Shown: positions 17,805 through 26,960, counted from the stretch's first letter. The stretch is DNA of 64,000 bases from Acidobacteriota bacterium (GCA_016201285.1 JACQDE010000019.1:1-64000), one strand, 5' to 3'. Notes: generated by a model from the letters alone, not told the origin. Numbers and translations are program-made.

Positions 17805-18107
17805 GTGCCCGAAGAAAAATACGCATTCCACGCCAGCCGCTGGACCGCCGGGAATCTGTTTTTCCCCGTGCGGATCGAGATCACCCGCCAACACGTGATC
17901 CGCATCAAACCCCGGCTGGTAGGATCCGACGAGGAAAGCATTGCCATCGCCAAAGTTGCCTCGGTTAACATCCGCACGGGATGGATCTGGTCGGATATTC
18001 GCATTGATTCGAGCGGGGGCTCGAACCCGATCACCAGCCACGGTCACCGCAAGCAGGATGCGCGGCAAATCCGCGACCTGATTGAACGATTCCAGCGAGA
18101 GCAGTAG
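17805..18107 (+). CDS. Small bacterial-PH-like protein of unknown function
   Basis: A protein of about 100 residues with one beta-rich domain. Alternating strands (NLFFPVRIEITRQHVIRIKPRLVG, then IAIAKVASVNIRTGWIWSDIRIDS) are followed by a C-terminal helix (KQDARQIRDLIERFQRE). This matches the layout of short bacterial PH domains, in which seven strands are capped by one helix. There is no signal peptide or membrane segment. The GTG at 17805 follows GGAGG at 17791-17795, a better start than any in the longer open frame. A clear terminator lies 45 bases after its stop. The fold assignment is an inference from strand pattern only. Confidence 0.6.
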   Translation: MPEEKYAFHASRWTAGNLFFPVRIEITRQHVIRIKPRLVGSDEESIAIAKVASVNIRTGWIWSDIRIDSSGGSNPITSHGHRKQDARQIRDLIERFQREQ

Positions 18108-18151
18108 CGACGGAAGGATTCTGCAAAACTTCTCCCTGCACGGAAAAACGT

Positions 18152-18186
18152 GAGGGCGCAACATTTTGCGCCTCTACATTTTTTTT
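18152..18186 (+). terminator. Rho-independent terminator after the TauE/SafE and PH-like genes
   Basis: GAGGGCGCAA (18152-18161) pairs with TTGCGCCTC (18166-18174) with one bulged G and a CATT loop, followed by TACATTTTTTTT. Confidence 0.8.
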
Positions 18187-18246
18187 GCGCGCGTGTGCGG
18201 AGAACGCGCCACGTGCCCGCCGGAAGACGGGCGCGACGCGCGGCGG

Positions 18247-18293
18247 GCCTCCCGACGAAAAGCATCGGGACGCACAAATCGCGAAACTCGCCG
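18247..18293. repeat. Hairpin repeat near the 3' end of the MBL gene
   Basis: TCCCGA and TCGGGA arms around 18249-18271 flank CGAAAAGCA, followed by GCGAAACTCGCCGCTAC up to the stop of the leftward gene. It may end that transcript. The TCCCGA/TCGGGA arms recur at 33205-33236. Confidence 0.45.
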
Positions 18294-19139
18294 CTACAAA
18301 TTGAACGGGCCGAGGGGCACGCGCTGAGAGGCAATGTGGAGCTGCCCGGCAAACGCCGCTCCAATGCGCCGGCGGAGGGCTTCTTCGGCGGAGATGCGGG
18401 CGACGTCGGGGTTGTTGTTGTTTTCGGAAAGATGCGCGAGCACAAGGTGGCGCGGCTGCGCGTCGAAGCTTTCGCCGTCGGCGAGGTATTCGCTCACGGT
18501 GTGGTTCGAGAGGTGCCCGGTGCGGCTCATCACGCGCTGCTTGATGTGCCACGGATACGGCCCCACTTTCAGCATTTCCAGATCGTGATTTGATTCCAGG
18601 ATGAGCAGGTCGGCGCCGCGCAGGTGCTGCTTCACCAGCTCAGGCAGGTAGCCGAGGTCGGTGACGATGGCCACCTTTGTGCCGTTGGCGCGGAAGGTGA
18701 AGCCCAGCGGGTCCACCGCATCGTGCGGGATGGCGAACGCGGAAACTTCGATGTCGCCGATAGTGAAGCGCTGCCCGGCGTGGATGTGCTCGACGCGGTC
18801 CAGGCGCGGCGTCTTGCCGTTGGACAAGATGCGCTCGACTTCGATCAGCGTAGGCTGTGTGGAATAGACCGGCGCGCGCCACTTGCCGAGGAGTTGCACC
18901 AGCCCGGCGCAGTGGTCGGTGTGCTCGTGGGAGATGAGGATACCGTCGAGCTGCTCGGGGCAGGTGCCCAGCGCCGTGAGGCGGCGGAGAGTTTCCCGCT
19001 TGGAGAGTCCGGCGTCAATCAGGAGGCGCGTGTTCGCCGTTTCGAGCAACGTGCTGTTGCCCGCGCTGCCCGACGCCAGAATCGAAACCCGGAACGAGAT
19101 GTGCCGTCTCCGTGTGAAGTGTACGCACGATGATGGCAA
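18294..19139 (-). CDS. YycJ/WalJ-like metallo-beta-lactamase fold hydrolase
   Basis: 281 residues as drawn. The domain starts at FRVSILASGSAGNSTLLE, a hallmark of the YycJ/WalJ group, and carries the zinc motif HEHTDH (71-76 from the TTG at 19139), DAGLSK, and further His and Asp near IPHDAVDP, TDLGYL and LAHLSENNNN. Known members are hydrolases or nucleases linked to DNA repair and cell-wall control; the substrate is not known here. The start is uncertain: TTG at 19139 is the longest, while CGGAGA at 19107-19112 sits six bases before an ATC at 19100, close to where family homology begins. Confidence 0.85.
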   Translation of the reverse strand: MPSSCVHFTRRRHISFRVSILASGSAGNSTLLETANTRLLIDAGLSKRETLRRLTALGTCPEQLDGILISHEHTDHCAGLVQLLGKWRAPVYSTQPTLIEVERILSNGKTPRLDRVEHIHAGQRFTIGDIEVSAFAIPHDAVDPLGFTFRANGTKVAIVTDLGYLPELVKQHLRGADLLILESNHDLEMLKVGPYPWHIKQRVMSRTGHLSNHTVSEYLADGESFDAQPRHLVLAHLSENNNNPDVARISAEEALRRRIGAAFAGQLHIASQRVPLGPFNL

Positions 19140-19222
19140 AGCGCGAAGCGCGCGTCAATGGGGTGAAGACAGGTGCGTCTGCCGGTCAGCCGCTCCCGCA
19201 GCGACCCGGTGCGGGCGCGCGT

Positions 19223-22200
19223 TCAGCGGACAGTGAGGGTGACAGTGGCGATGCGCTGCGTCGTTCCGGCGGCGCCCGTCACGGTGACGGTGTAAGTGCC
19301 TGGAGTTGTGCCCGGCTGGGGCGGTGGCGGTGGATTGCCGCCTCCTCCGCCTCCGCACGAAAGCAGCAGAGCCACGGAGAGCATCACCGCCGTGAGCACG
19401 AGGGCTCGCGCGAAACGTGTCTTTCTCACGCGTCCAACCAGCATTGCCAGAGACAACAAGGCCATAGCGGCCAGCGTCCACAGGAGGACCGGCGGCGGCG
19501 AGACCGGCGCCGCAAGTGGCGCGGCGAGACCACTGCCCGCCGTGGTGGTGATCGTGAGCGTTGAGTTCGCCGGATTGGAACCCGGCGTGACGCTGGCCGG
19601 CGAGAAAGAACACGTGCTCAGGCTGGGCAGGCCGGAGCAGGTAAGCGCCACCGCGCTGGTGAACGCGCCGACCACCGGCGTGACGGTAATCGTCACGCTG
19701 GCCGGCTGGCCGCGATTGACCGTGGGCGCAACCGGCGAGGCGCTGAGGCTGTAGTCCGGGCCAGGCGCGGCGGTCGAGGTGAGCCCAAAAACCGTGAACC
19801 CTCCGTCGGCGGCAGCGGCGGAGACCATGAAGTGGTAGGTGGCGCCCGCCGTGACGTTGAAGGAGACCTGGGAGCCAGGCGAACCGCCGAAATCGTCGTT
19901 GCAGGCGACTTCGGTCAGCGCGCCGGGATTGCCGGAGAAGGCGGAGAGAATGGTGTCGTACAGGCTGGCCCTCGTGTCGGCGGTGACCGTACCGTTGGCG
20001 GACGGCGTGAAACGGTACCAGGTGCTTTTGGCGCGACCGCCGCTCAAGGCGCCAAGGGCACAGGTGGGGATGGGGTCGGTGGACTGAACCGTCGCCGCCA
20101 TCGAATTCACCAGGTCGAAAAACGGTAAGGTGCCGACCGGCGTGGCGCCGCCCAGATCGTCGTTGGGCGGCGGCGGGAAGAAGTCGAGGTTGAACGTAGT
20201 GGTGCCGCCGTCGCCCGCCCACGCCGAGATCATGAAGAAATAGGTGGTGCCCGCAGTGGCAGTGAAGCTCACCAGCGAAGGGGCGCTAAACTGACCCGGC
20301 GGGTCGTCGTTGCAGGCCACCACGGTGAAAGCGCCGGGCGAGCCGGTGACGACGGTAAGAATCGTATCGTAGACGCTGCCAAACGTATCGGCGATGACCG
20401 CGCCGCTCGCCACCGGCGTGAACTTGTACCAGATGCTGTTGGCGGCACCGTTCGAAGCAGCGCCGGTGGTGCAGGTGCCTGGGGAAATGACGGGGTCGAG
20501 GCGGCCACCGGTGTTGGCAGTGGCGAATCCGGAATTCTTCGTATCCATGAAGGGGGCGGGGCTGGCGTTGATGGCGTTATTGAAATCGTCGTTGACCGGG
20601 CCCGGGCCGGTGACGCTGAAGATCAAGGGCGAAGACGCGCCGCCGCCGGGCAAGGGGTTGAACGCGGTCACTCGAAATTTGCCGCTGGTGGCAATGTCTG
20701 CGGCGGTGATCTGCGCGGTGACTTGCGCGCTGCTGACAAAGGTGGTGACGCGGGAACTGCCGTCCCAGTTTATTTCCGTGGTGGGGACGAAGCCGGCGCC
20801 GTTGACGGTCAGGGTGAAGGAGCCGCTCCCGGAGGCGACGCTCGTCGGGGAAAGGGAAGTGATCTGCGGACTCGGATTCAGGATGGTGACCAGCAATGCG
20901 TTCGTTGGCCCGAGAACGGAGTCCACCACAGTGACCTGCGCCGGAGGACCGCCCACAAGGAGAGAGTTCGGCACGGTGGCGTCGAGCTGCGTCGCGCTCG
21001 TAAACGTGGTGGGGTTGAGCGGCGCGCCGTTCCAATGGACGACCGAGCTGGCGGTGAAGCCATTGCCGCGGACCGTGATGCTCGCCGGGCCGGAGCCGGG
21101 AGCAAAACTCGATGGCGAGACGGAGCTGAGTGTGTACGCGGGCAACGCGGAGTATTGCAAATCCCACATGCCGCGTCCATGCGTGCCGGCTCGGAGCGTG
21201 CGCGATGCCCTCCGGAGCTGCAACGAAAGCACGGCGACGCGCGGCAGGCCGGTCACCAGCGTGGCCCAGGTGGCGCCGCCGTCGGTCGTTTCGAAGACAC
21301 CGACATCCGTGCCGATGAAGATGCGGTTGCCCACCGGCGCGAAATCGGGATCAATCGCGATGGCGTTGACGGGAGTATTGGGCAGGGCGCCCGCGCCGGT
21401 ACCTCTGATGTCGGTCCAAGTGGCGCCACCGTTGGTGGTCTTGAAGATGTGGCCTTTCGTGTCGCTGCCGAATGTGAAGCCGGAAAACGCGACGAACGCG
21501 GTGTTGGGATCGGCCGGGTGAACTGCCATGGCGGTAATCACGCGGCTGGGCAGATCGATTGCCGAAGAAATCTCCGACCACGTTGCGTTCACGCCCGCTC
21601 CAGCATTCACGGTACGGAAGATGCGCGCATTGCGCGCGCCTGTGTAGACGACATTCGAATCGCTGGGGGCCACAGCGATGGCGCGGAGCGAAGCAATACT
21701 GTTGGTGAGGTCGGGTGAAATCGCCACCCAGTTCTGTGCGCCGTCATTGGTCTGATAGATGCGCGAGGTGCCGAAGTAGAGGCGATCGGGGACATTCGGG
21801 TCGCCAATCATGGGCGGGATGAAAGCCACAAGATCGAGAGGGTTGATGCCGTTAATGGCGAGGTTGCCGGAGCCGGGGGCGCCGTTCACGATGGATTTGA
21901 AAATGACGCCAAACTGGCACATGAAATACCACGCGCTGGGCAAAGCGCGGTCGATGACAGTATAGCCGCCGTCGCATCCCGGGCCGATGGTCTCCCAGGG
22001 CAACGCCCCCGTGAATTTGAGCGTGTCGTTGTCCTGCGTGCCCCCCATGCCGATCTGCTCGTCGGAAGGGTGGATGGAGTTGCCGGGATAAAACTGCGCG
22101 AGCTGGAGCGTGCCGTTGAGGTTCGTCCAAGTGAGCGTCGAGGCGGTCGGGTTCGAAACATCCGCGCTCCAGACGCCGCCGTCATTGCCGAGATACAGCT

Positions 22201-23641
22201 TCACGGCGGTGGGGCCGAGGAAGCCGAAGTCCATCGCGTGCTGGTCCACGTGAATGAACTCGGCCGGCACGGCCGTCGTCAGGAAGGCGGACCAGGTCAC
22301 CCCGCCGTCGGTGGAGCGCGAGAAAAAACCGCTCGTCGCGGAGCCGCCGACGTAGATCACGTTTGCGTTGTTGGGGTGGACGCGGACAACGTTGTCGTAG
22401 AAGCACTGTCCGGCGCAGTAGTTCGGGGTGGCCGTGAGTTGCGTCCAATTCAAGCCGCCATCGATGCTTTTGAAAAAGCCGAGCAGGTCGTCGGAGAGGA
22501 CATCCACGATGCTGGCGTACAGGGTCGAGGGGGCGGAACGCGCGATGGCCAGTTTGATCACGCCCACGCTCGCGGTGGGCAGCTTGCTGGTGCCGGCGGC
22601 ATCGGCGCGCGCCCACGTTTGCCCCGAATCGGTGGACTTGTACACACCGTTCAATGAGCTTCCTCCCGGGCTGCCCAAGGCGGCATAGGCATCGCCAGGA
22701 CGTGCCGGATCGGGAGAAAACAAAACGTCGGATGCCGTGGCGCCGGAGGCCGTCGACACTAGGGTCCAGGTCGCGCCGCCGTCCATGGAACGATAAACGC
22801 CGGAACCCGTCGCCCCATTTCCGATGTCCACGCCGGCCAGAATCACGCTGCCGTCTCTCTTCACGGCTATCGCGCTGATGCGCGCTCCGCCCTGGCTGAA
22901 ACTTCCTCCAAAAGGCCCGACGAACGGAGAACCCGGCGGAGTGCCAAGCTGTGTCCAGGTGGCGCCCGCGTCGATGGATTTCAAAACGCCCGCGCCGTAG
23001 TAGCTGCTGCTGGAAAACGTCTGCTCGCCGGTGCCGACGTAGATCGTGCGGCAGGGCGCCGGGGTGCAACTCGACGGATCGATGGCGATCGCGCCGACGG
23101 CCAGCGACGGCTGAGAGTCGGTGAGTGCCGTCCAGTTCTGGCCGCCGTCGGTCGTCTTCCAAACTCCACCCTGTGCCCCGCCGAGATAAACGGTGTTGGC
23201 GTCGGTGGGATCCGCGGCGATCGCGCCGATACGACCGGAGACGGCTCCGAAGAACGAGGAGTTGCCGGGCTGCGGTCCGATCGGTGTCCACGCGGACTGG
23301 CCGGCCTGGATTAACGCCTCGATGCCGGGGGCCTGCGCTCGCTGCCGTTCGGCGCGGCGCATCTCTTCCAGGCGTTCGATCGCTTTCTGCCGAATGCCGG
23401 CAGGAATCTGCTTGAGGGGATAGGCGCGCTGCTCGTAGAACCAGCGCTCGCGTTCACGCGGCATGTCCTGGCGTTCCCTGCGCTGCGCCGTTTTCTTGCC
23501 TGGCGGTCTAGCGGTGGCTTTTTTTTGCTGAGCGAAAGCCAGCGCCGACTGAAGCAGGCATCCAATCAGCAAAACGGCGAGCCCGCGGAGGAAGCGAGGA
23601 AGAGAACAACGATGGCAAGTATTCGTAAGCGCCTCCGACAT
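19223..23641 (-). CDS. Large secreted BNR/sortilin-repeat, TIG and PPC domain protein with membrane tail
   Basis: 1472 residues. An N-terminal signal peptide (GLAVLLIGCLLQSALAFAQ) precedes a charged stretch rich in Arg. Residues about 110-810 are BNR/VPS10-type propeller repeats with many Asp-box-like phrases (TTDGGQNWTAL, SIDAGATWTQL, SMDGGATWTLV, TTNGGATWTDI). Two IPT/TIG Ig-like domains follow (about 815-1010), then two tandem PPC-like domains each beginning NDD (about 1018 and 1140) and an Ig-like domain (about 1270-1345). The end is unusual: a membrane helix (VLLWTLAAMALLSLAMLVG), Arg-Lys, a second helix ending LLLSCGGGGGG, a Pro-rich linker and a TPGTYTVTVTG strand domain. No active site is recognised; adhesion or a binding scaffold is likely. 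Confidence 0.85.
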   Translation of the reverse strand: MSEALTNTCHRCSLPRFLRGLAVLLIGCLLQSALAFAQQKKATARPPGKKTAQRRERQDMPRERERWFYEQRAYPLKQIPAGIRQKAIERLEEMRRAERQRAQAPGIEALIQAGQSAWTPIGPQPGNSSFFGAVSGRIGAIAADPTDANTVYLGGAQGGVWKTTDGGQNWTALTDSQPSLAVGAIAIDPSSCTPAPCRTIYVGTGEQTFSSSSYYGAGVLKSIDAGATWTQLGTPPGSPFVGPFGGSFSQGGARISAIAVKRDGSVILAGVDIGNGATGSGVYRSMDGGATWTLVSTASGATASDVLFSPDPARPGDAYAALGSPGGSSLNGVYKSTDSGQTWARADAAGTSKLPTASVGVIKLAIARSAPSTLYASIVDVLSDDLLGFFKSIDGGLNWTQLTATPNYCAGQCFYDNVVRVHPNNANVIYVGGSATSGFFSRSTDGGVTWSAFLTTAVPAEFIHVDQHAMDFGFLGPTAVKLYLGNDGGVWSADVSNPTASTLTWTNLNGTLQLAQFYPGNSIHPSDEQIGMGGTQDNDTLKFTGALPWETIGPGCDGGYTVIDRALPSAWYFMCQFGVIFKSIVNGAPGSGNLAINGINPLDLVAFIPPMIGDPNVPDRLYFGTSRIYQTNDGAQNWVAISPDLTNSIASLRAIAVAPSDSNVVYTGARNARIFRTVNAGAGVNATWSEISSAIDLPSRVITAMAVHPADPNTAFVAFSGFTFGSDTKGHIFKTTNGGATWTDIRGTGAGALPNTPVNAIAIDPDFAPVGNRIFIGTDVGVFETTDGGATWATLVTGLPRVAVLSLQLRRASRTLRAGTHGRGMWDLQYSALPAYTLSSVSPSSFAPGSGPASITVRGNGFTASSVVHWNGAPLNPTTFTSATQLDATVPNSLLVGGPPAQVTVVDSVLGPTNALLVTILNPSPQITSLSPTSVASGSGSFTLTVNGAGFVPTTEINWDGSSRVTTFVSSAQVTAQITAADIATSGKFRVTAFNPLPGGGASSPLIFSVTGPGPVNDDFNNAINASPAPFMDTKNSGFATANTGGRLDPVISPGTCTTGAASNGAANSIWYKFTPVASGAVIADTFGSVYDTILTVVTGSPGAFTVVACNDDPPGQFSAPSLVSFTATAGTTYFFMISAWAGDGGTTTFNLDFFPPPPNDDLGGATPVGTLPFFDLVNSMAATVQSTDPIPTCALGALSGGRAKSTWYRFTPSANGTVTADTRASLYDTILSAFSGNPGALTEVACNDDFGGSPGSQVSFNVTAGATYHFMVSAAAADGGFTVFGLTSTAAPGPDYSLSASPVAPTVNRGQPASVTITVTPVVGAFTSAVALTCSGLPSLSTCSFSPASVTPGSNPANSTLTITTTAGSGLAAPLAAPVSPPPVLLWTLAAMALLSLAMLVGRVRKTRFARALVLTAVMLSVALLLSCGGGGGGNPPPPPQPGTTPGTYTVTVTGAAGTTQRIATVTLTVR

Positions 23642-23722
23642 GAACGATTATCGAATGGTTAGCTATACATGCGGAACGGCCCAGCTGTCAATGGGGCCGT
23701 CGGGGAGAGCGCGGCAGCAGCA

Positions 23723-23775
23723 GGCGAGCTGGCCTGTCCTCAGCGAGGCCGCAGGCCGAGTCGAAGGGCCGCGAG
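23723..23775. repeat. Dispersed GC palindrome between two leftward genes
   Basis: GGCCTGTCCTCAGCGAGGCC and GCAGGCCGAGTCGAAGGGCC occupy the spacer after the M16 gene. On the - strand it reads CGACTCGGCCTGCGGCCTCG. That is close to the element inside mtaB at 30698-30722 (CGACCCCTCGGCCTCGCTCG). Confidence 0.5.
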
Positions 23776-23778
23776 AGA

Positions 23779-25068
23779 TTAGCAGGCCAACTGCTCCCTC
23801 GTGAGATGGAAACCGTTGAGGTTGCCGAGCACGGTGACGCTGATTTGCTCCGGCTGGAAGAATTCGCGGGCGATGTCGCGGACTTCCTCGCGGCTGACGG
23901 CTTCGATGCAGGTGATGATTTCGTCCAGCGTGAAGAATTTTCCGAAGTACATCTCCTGTCGCGCGAGGTTGGACATGCGCGAGCTGGTGGACTCGAGCGA
24001 AAGCATCAGCGAGCCTTTCAAGTGGTCCTTGGCGCGGCGCAGCTCTTCTTCGCTGACGAGCTGTTCCTTCAGGCTCGAGAATTCCGCGGTCACCGAGCGC
24101 ACCACTTGCCCCGCGCGCTCGAGCGCCGTGCCGGCGTAAATGGAGAGCACGCCGGTGTCGCGGTACGGGCTCAGCTCGCTGAACACGGCGTAAGCCAGTC
24201 CCTGGCGCTCGCGGATGTTCTGGAAGAGCCGCGAGCTCATGCCGCCGCCGAGGATGTTGTTGAGCACGGCGATGCCGTAGCGCCGCGCGTGCACCATCGG
24301 ATACGACGGCACGCCGATGCACAGGTGCACCTGCTCAAGCTCGCCCTTCGACTTTGTGGTGATGCGCGCCTGCGGCACCGGCGCGGAGTCCACGTAGTGG
24401 TCCCCCGAGGGCTTCATCTGCCCGAACTCCCGCGCCACCAGGTCGCGAAGTTGCTGGTGCTCCAGGTGCCCCGCCGCGGAGATGATCATGTTCTCCGGCG
24501 CGAACCACCGGCGGAAACATTCGGCCACCGGCGCGCGGGTGAAGCTCGAGACGGTCTTGCGCGTCCCCAGGATCGGTTTTCCGAGCGGGTGGTTGCGCCA
24601 GAAGTTCTGCGTGAAGATTTCGTGGACCAGGTAGTCGGGGTTGTCCTGGTCCATCTTGATTTCCTCAAGTACCACGGATTTTTCGCGGGCAAGGTCGTCT
24701 TCGTTGAAGCGCGGGTGCAGCACCAGGTCGGAGAGCACGTCGAAGGCGATGGGCAGGTGCTCGTCGAGCACCTTGGCGTTGAAGCAGATCATTTCCTTCG
24801 CGGTGAAAGCGTCGAGCATCCCGCCGACGGAATCCACCGACCGCGCAATCTCCTCCGCCGAGCGCCGCTCAGTACCCTTGAAGACCATGTGCTCGATGAA
24901 GTGGGTGATGCCGTTGAGCTCCGAAGGCTCGCGACGCGAGCCGGTGCGCACCCACACGCCCACCGAAACCGAGCGCACGTGCTCCATCGGTTCGCTGATC
25001 ACCACCAGGCCGTTGGGCAGAGTCTCCTTCTCGATGTTGCGCGGTTCGTTTCGCATGGTTCTGTTCAC
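23779..25068 (-). CDS. M16 family zinc protease (processing peptidase-like)
   Basis: 429 residues, the length of single-chain bacterial M16B proteins. The inverted zinc motif HFIEH (HxxEH, 56-60) is followed by the conserved downstream Glu region (VVLEEIKMDQDNPDYLVHEIF). The second half carries NNILGGGMSSRLFQNIRERQGLAY, the substrate-contacting motif of the inactive half. There is no signal peptide, so it is probably cytoplasmic or exported by another route. M16 peptidases degrade or process short peptides and presequences. The frame begins with GTG at 25068; an ATG at 25056 is an equal choice, and neither has a good ribosome binding site. A TATAAT box lies upstream at 25128-25133. Confidence 0.92.
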   Translation of the reverse strand: MNRTMRNEPRNIEKETLPNGLVVISEPMEHVRSVSVGVWVRTGSRREPSELNGITHFIEHMVFKGTERRSAEEIARSVDSVGGMLDAFTAKEMICFNAKVLDEHLPIAFDVLSDLVLHPRFNEDDLAREKSVVLEEIKMDQDNPDYLVHEIFTQNFWRNHPLGKPILGTRKTVSSFTRAPVAECFRRWFAPENMIISAAGHLEHQQLRDLVAREFGQMKPSGDHYVDSAPVPQARITTKSKGELEQVHLCIGVPSYPMVHARRYGIAVLNNILGGGMSSRLFQNIRERQGLAYAVFSELSPYRDTGVLSIYAGTALERAGQVVRSVTAEFSSLKEQLVSEEELRRAKDHLKGSLMLSLESTSSRMSNLARQEMYFGKFFTLDEIITCIEAVSREEVRDIAREFFQPEQISVTVLGNLNGFHLTREQLAC

Positions 25069-25127
25069 AGGACGCGCCGCTTGAGCGGTCGCGACTGCAC
25101 CGGGCAGGACTGCTGAGGTTGCTCCTT

Positions 25128-25133
25128 ATTATA
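25128..25133 (-). promoter_or_regulatory. -10 box of the M16 protease gene
   Basis: A perfect TATAAT reads leftward here, about 60 bases before the start codon. The -35 region 17-18 bases upstream is poor (GGCTTT), so this is a partial promoter call. Confidence 0.45.
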
Positions 25134-25234
25134 GGCTCAGCCGCACGCGAAAAGCCATCGGCGCTACACTCTGTTAGACGCCGTTCGGGCAAAGGGAGAT
25201 GCCGGGCCGGGCGCAGCCCCGCGCGCCGCGGGCA

Positions 25235-25263
25235 TTGACCCGCCCCGCCGGCTGCGGTAGAGT
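25235..25263 (+). promoter_or_regulatory. Promoter of the PH/zinc-ribbon membrane protein gene
   Basis: TTGACC (25235-25240) and TAGAGT (25258-25263) are 17 bases apart. Transcription would start near 25270, about 35 bases before the start codon. Confidence 0.5.
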
Positions 25264-25304
25264 CCCGGCAATTTCCGGTTCGATTACCACTCTGGAGGAA
25301 CAAC

Positions 25305-26237
25305 ATGTTCGGTGAGAACGATCCAGTGCATTCGAATCAGATGCCGCGGGTGATGTCGGTGAGCGGGCCGCGTTTTCGCGAGGACACGATTTACTCGAAC
25401 CACAACGGGGAGGTGAAGGACGCCTTCCGCAAGCGCGCCGATTATGCGCTCGAGCACCTCCGGGAGCCGCTCACGAAGGCGCTCCAAAAGGACGAGGTGG
25501 TGCTGTACGTGGCCCGCGCGCTCGCGCCGGCGGCCACCGCCGAACAGCTCACGCTGGGGCACTACATCTACGACGTCAAGCTGGGCTACCTGGTGCTGAC
25601 CAACCAGCGTCTGCTGCATTTCCTGGCCAAGCGCAAGCTGTTCGGCGGCGATACCGGCTGGACGTGGCGGAAGAGCGTGCGCGAGGCGCGCTGGGGCGAC
25701 GTCGCCGAAGCGAAAGTAAAAGGGTGGCTGAGTCGCTCACTGGTGATGAAGTACAGGGACGGCAGGAAGGAAACCTACTGGAGCCTGAGCCGCCGGGATG
25801 CGAAAAAGATCAAAGTGCTGCTGGAAGCGGTGCTGTCCAAGTGCGTGAACGAGGTCACCGCGGCGCAGGGCAGCGCCGCGCTCTGCCCGGGCTGCCTGGC
25901 GGCGCTGACGCCCGGCGTCTATCGCTGCGGCGCGTGCGGGCTTGAATTCAAGGATGAGAAGACGGCCATCCGCCGGACGATTCTGATGCCCGGCGGCGGC
26001 TATTTCTATGCGGGGCTGAGATCTCTCGGCTTCGTGGACCTGTTCTTCGAAGGGATGTTCATGCTCGTGGGCCTCCTGTTCGTGCTGGAGATCTTTGGCG
26101 TGATGGCACCCGATCCCGGCCAAGAGCCCGCCAATTGGGTTGCGGTTGTTTTCGTGCTGTTGTTCATCGGCGTCAAGAAGCTGATCAGCGGTTACAACTC
26201 GACGCGCTTTGTCCGGAACTTCCTGCCGGCACGATAA
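25305..26237 (+). CDS. Membrane protein with PH-like domain and zinc ribbon, unknown function
   Basis: 310 residues. After a polar N-terminus, a beta-rich PH-like domain (about 85-178: YLVLTNQRLLHFLAKRKLFGG, then GDVAEAKVKGWLSRSLVMKYRDGRKETYWSL) ends in a helix, which is the pattern of bacterial PH domains. A four-Cys zinc ribbon follows (C194, C197, C208, C211; CPGC and CGAC), then two hydrophobic segments (about 232-264 and 277-293). No enzyme motif is present. The order PH domain, ribbon, paired helices suggests a membrane-associated sensor or scaffold. The start follows TGGAGGAACAAC, and a promoter lies at 25235-25263. It is a single-gene transcript convergent with the cysteine dioxygenase gene. 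Confidence 0.7.
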   Translation: MFGENDPVHSNQMPRVMSVSGPRFREDTIYSNHNGEVKDAFRKRADYALEHLREPLTKALQKDEVVLYVARALAPAATAEQLTLGHYIYDVKLGYLVLTNQRLLHFLAKRKLFGGDTGWTWRKSVREARWGDVAEAKVKGWLSRSLVMKYRDGRKETYWSLSRRDAKKIKVLLEAVLSKCVNEVTAAQGSAALCPGCLAALTPGVYRCGACGLEFKDEKTAIRRTILMPGGGYFYAGLRSLGFVDLFFEGMFMLVGLLFVLEIFGVMAPDPGQEPANWVAVVFVLLFIGVKKLISGYNSTRFVRNFLPAR

Positions 26238-26274
26238 GGCTCCCGATCGGCGGGCGAATCACACAAATGCGCAA

Positions 26275-26853
26275 TCAGAGCAGTCTTTCTTCAGGGTTCA
26301 ACTTGCCGTACTCGCTGGTGTAGTGCAGATCCACGTCGAAATAGACGCCCTTCTCCGGCTGATAGATCTCGCAACTGTCGTAGGGCCGCGAATAGACGTG
26401 GACGGTGGCGGCGCGCTGCCCGAACTCGGGCCGATTGAGCACCTGGTGCACCGGCGCTTGCGGGTCCACGTAAGCGGGACGGGCGGGGTCCATGTCGAAG
26501 GCGTCGGTGGGGACCAGGCGGCAGGCGCCACGGGCGGGGTCGCGCTGCTCGACGCGGAAATTCTGCACGCGCAGCCGGCCGATGGGCACGGACATCCAGC
26601 AATTCTGATCCCGGTGGTTGTGGATGCGACTCGCCTGGCCGATTTCCCAGCAGATCAGCAGCACCTCGAAGAGCGGGCACTTGTAGATCAGGTTGCGCGT
26701 GTAGTTGCCCTTCGAATAGAAGGAGTATTTTTCGAGCGTCTCCGGCCGGACGCCGTGCGCAAGATGAAAGGCGTGCACGCGCCCGATGGTGAAGTCCTTC
26801 TCCCGAATCGCGGCAAGCCGTTCGACCCAATCGCTGATCGCGAGATGTTCCAC
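26275..26853 (-). CDS. Cysteine dioxygenase
   Basis: 192 residues of the type I cysteine dioxygenase cupin family, which uses non-haem iron to oxidise L-cysteine to cysteine sulfinate. The three His ligands can be placed at H78, H80 (RIHNHRDQNCW) and H136 (APVHQVLN). The pair that forms the Cys-Tyr cross-link in the mammalian enzyme is also present: C85 lies five residues after the second His and Y154 lies in VHVYSRPY. R53 in YTRNLIY probably contacts the substrate carboxylate, as in the family. The start is a GTG at 26853. Related thiol dioxygenases share this fold, so the exact thiol is inferred. Confidence 0.85.
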   Translation of the reverse strand: MEHLAISDWVERLAAIREKDFTIGRVHAFHLAHGVRPETLEKYSFYSKGNYTRNLIYKCPLFEVLLICWEIGQASRIHNHRDQNCWMSVPIGRLRVQNFRVEQRDPARGACRLVPTDAFDMDPARPAYVDPQAPVHQVLNRPEFGQRAATVHVYSRPYDSCEIYQPEKGVYFDVDLHYTSEYGKLNPEERLL

Positions 26854-26960
26854 TGCAGTGCCCTCCCCAACTTGAGATCGATGGGCGGGATTATAGCCGC
26901 CTCTTCGCCGCGCGGCAGCAGAAAATCGCGCCGCACGCCGCGTGCTAAGATGGCTCCGTA

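Noticed and set aside
23806-25116. A 436-residue + strand frame across the M16 gene
   Set aside because: Antisense shadow; the - strand has HxxEH and the full M16 motif set.
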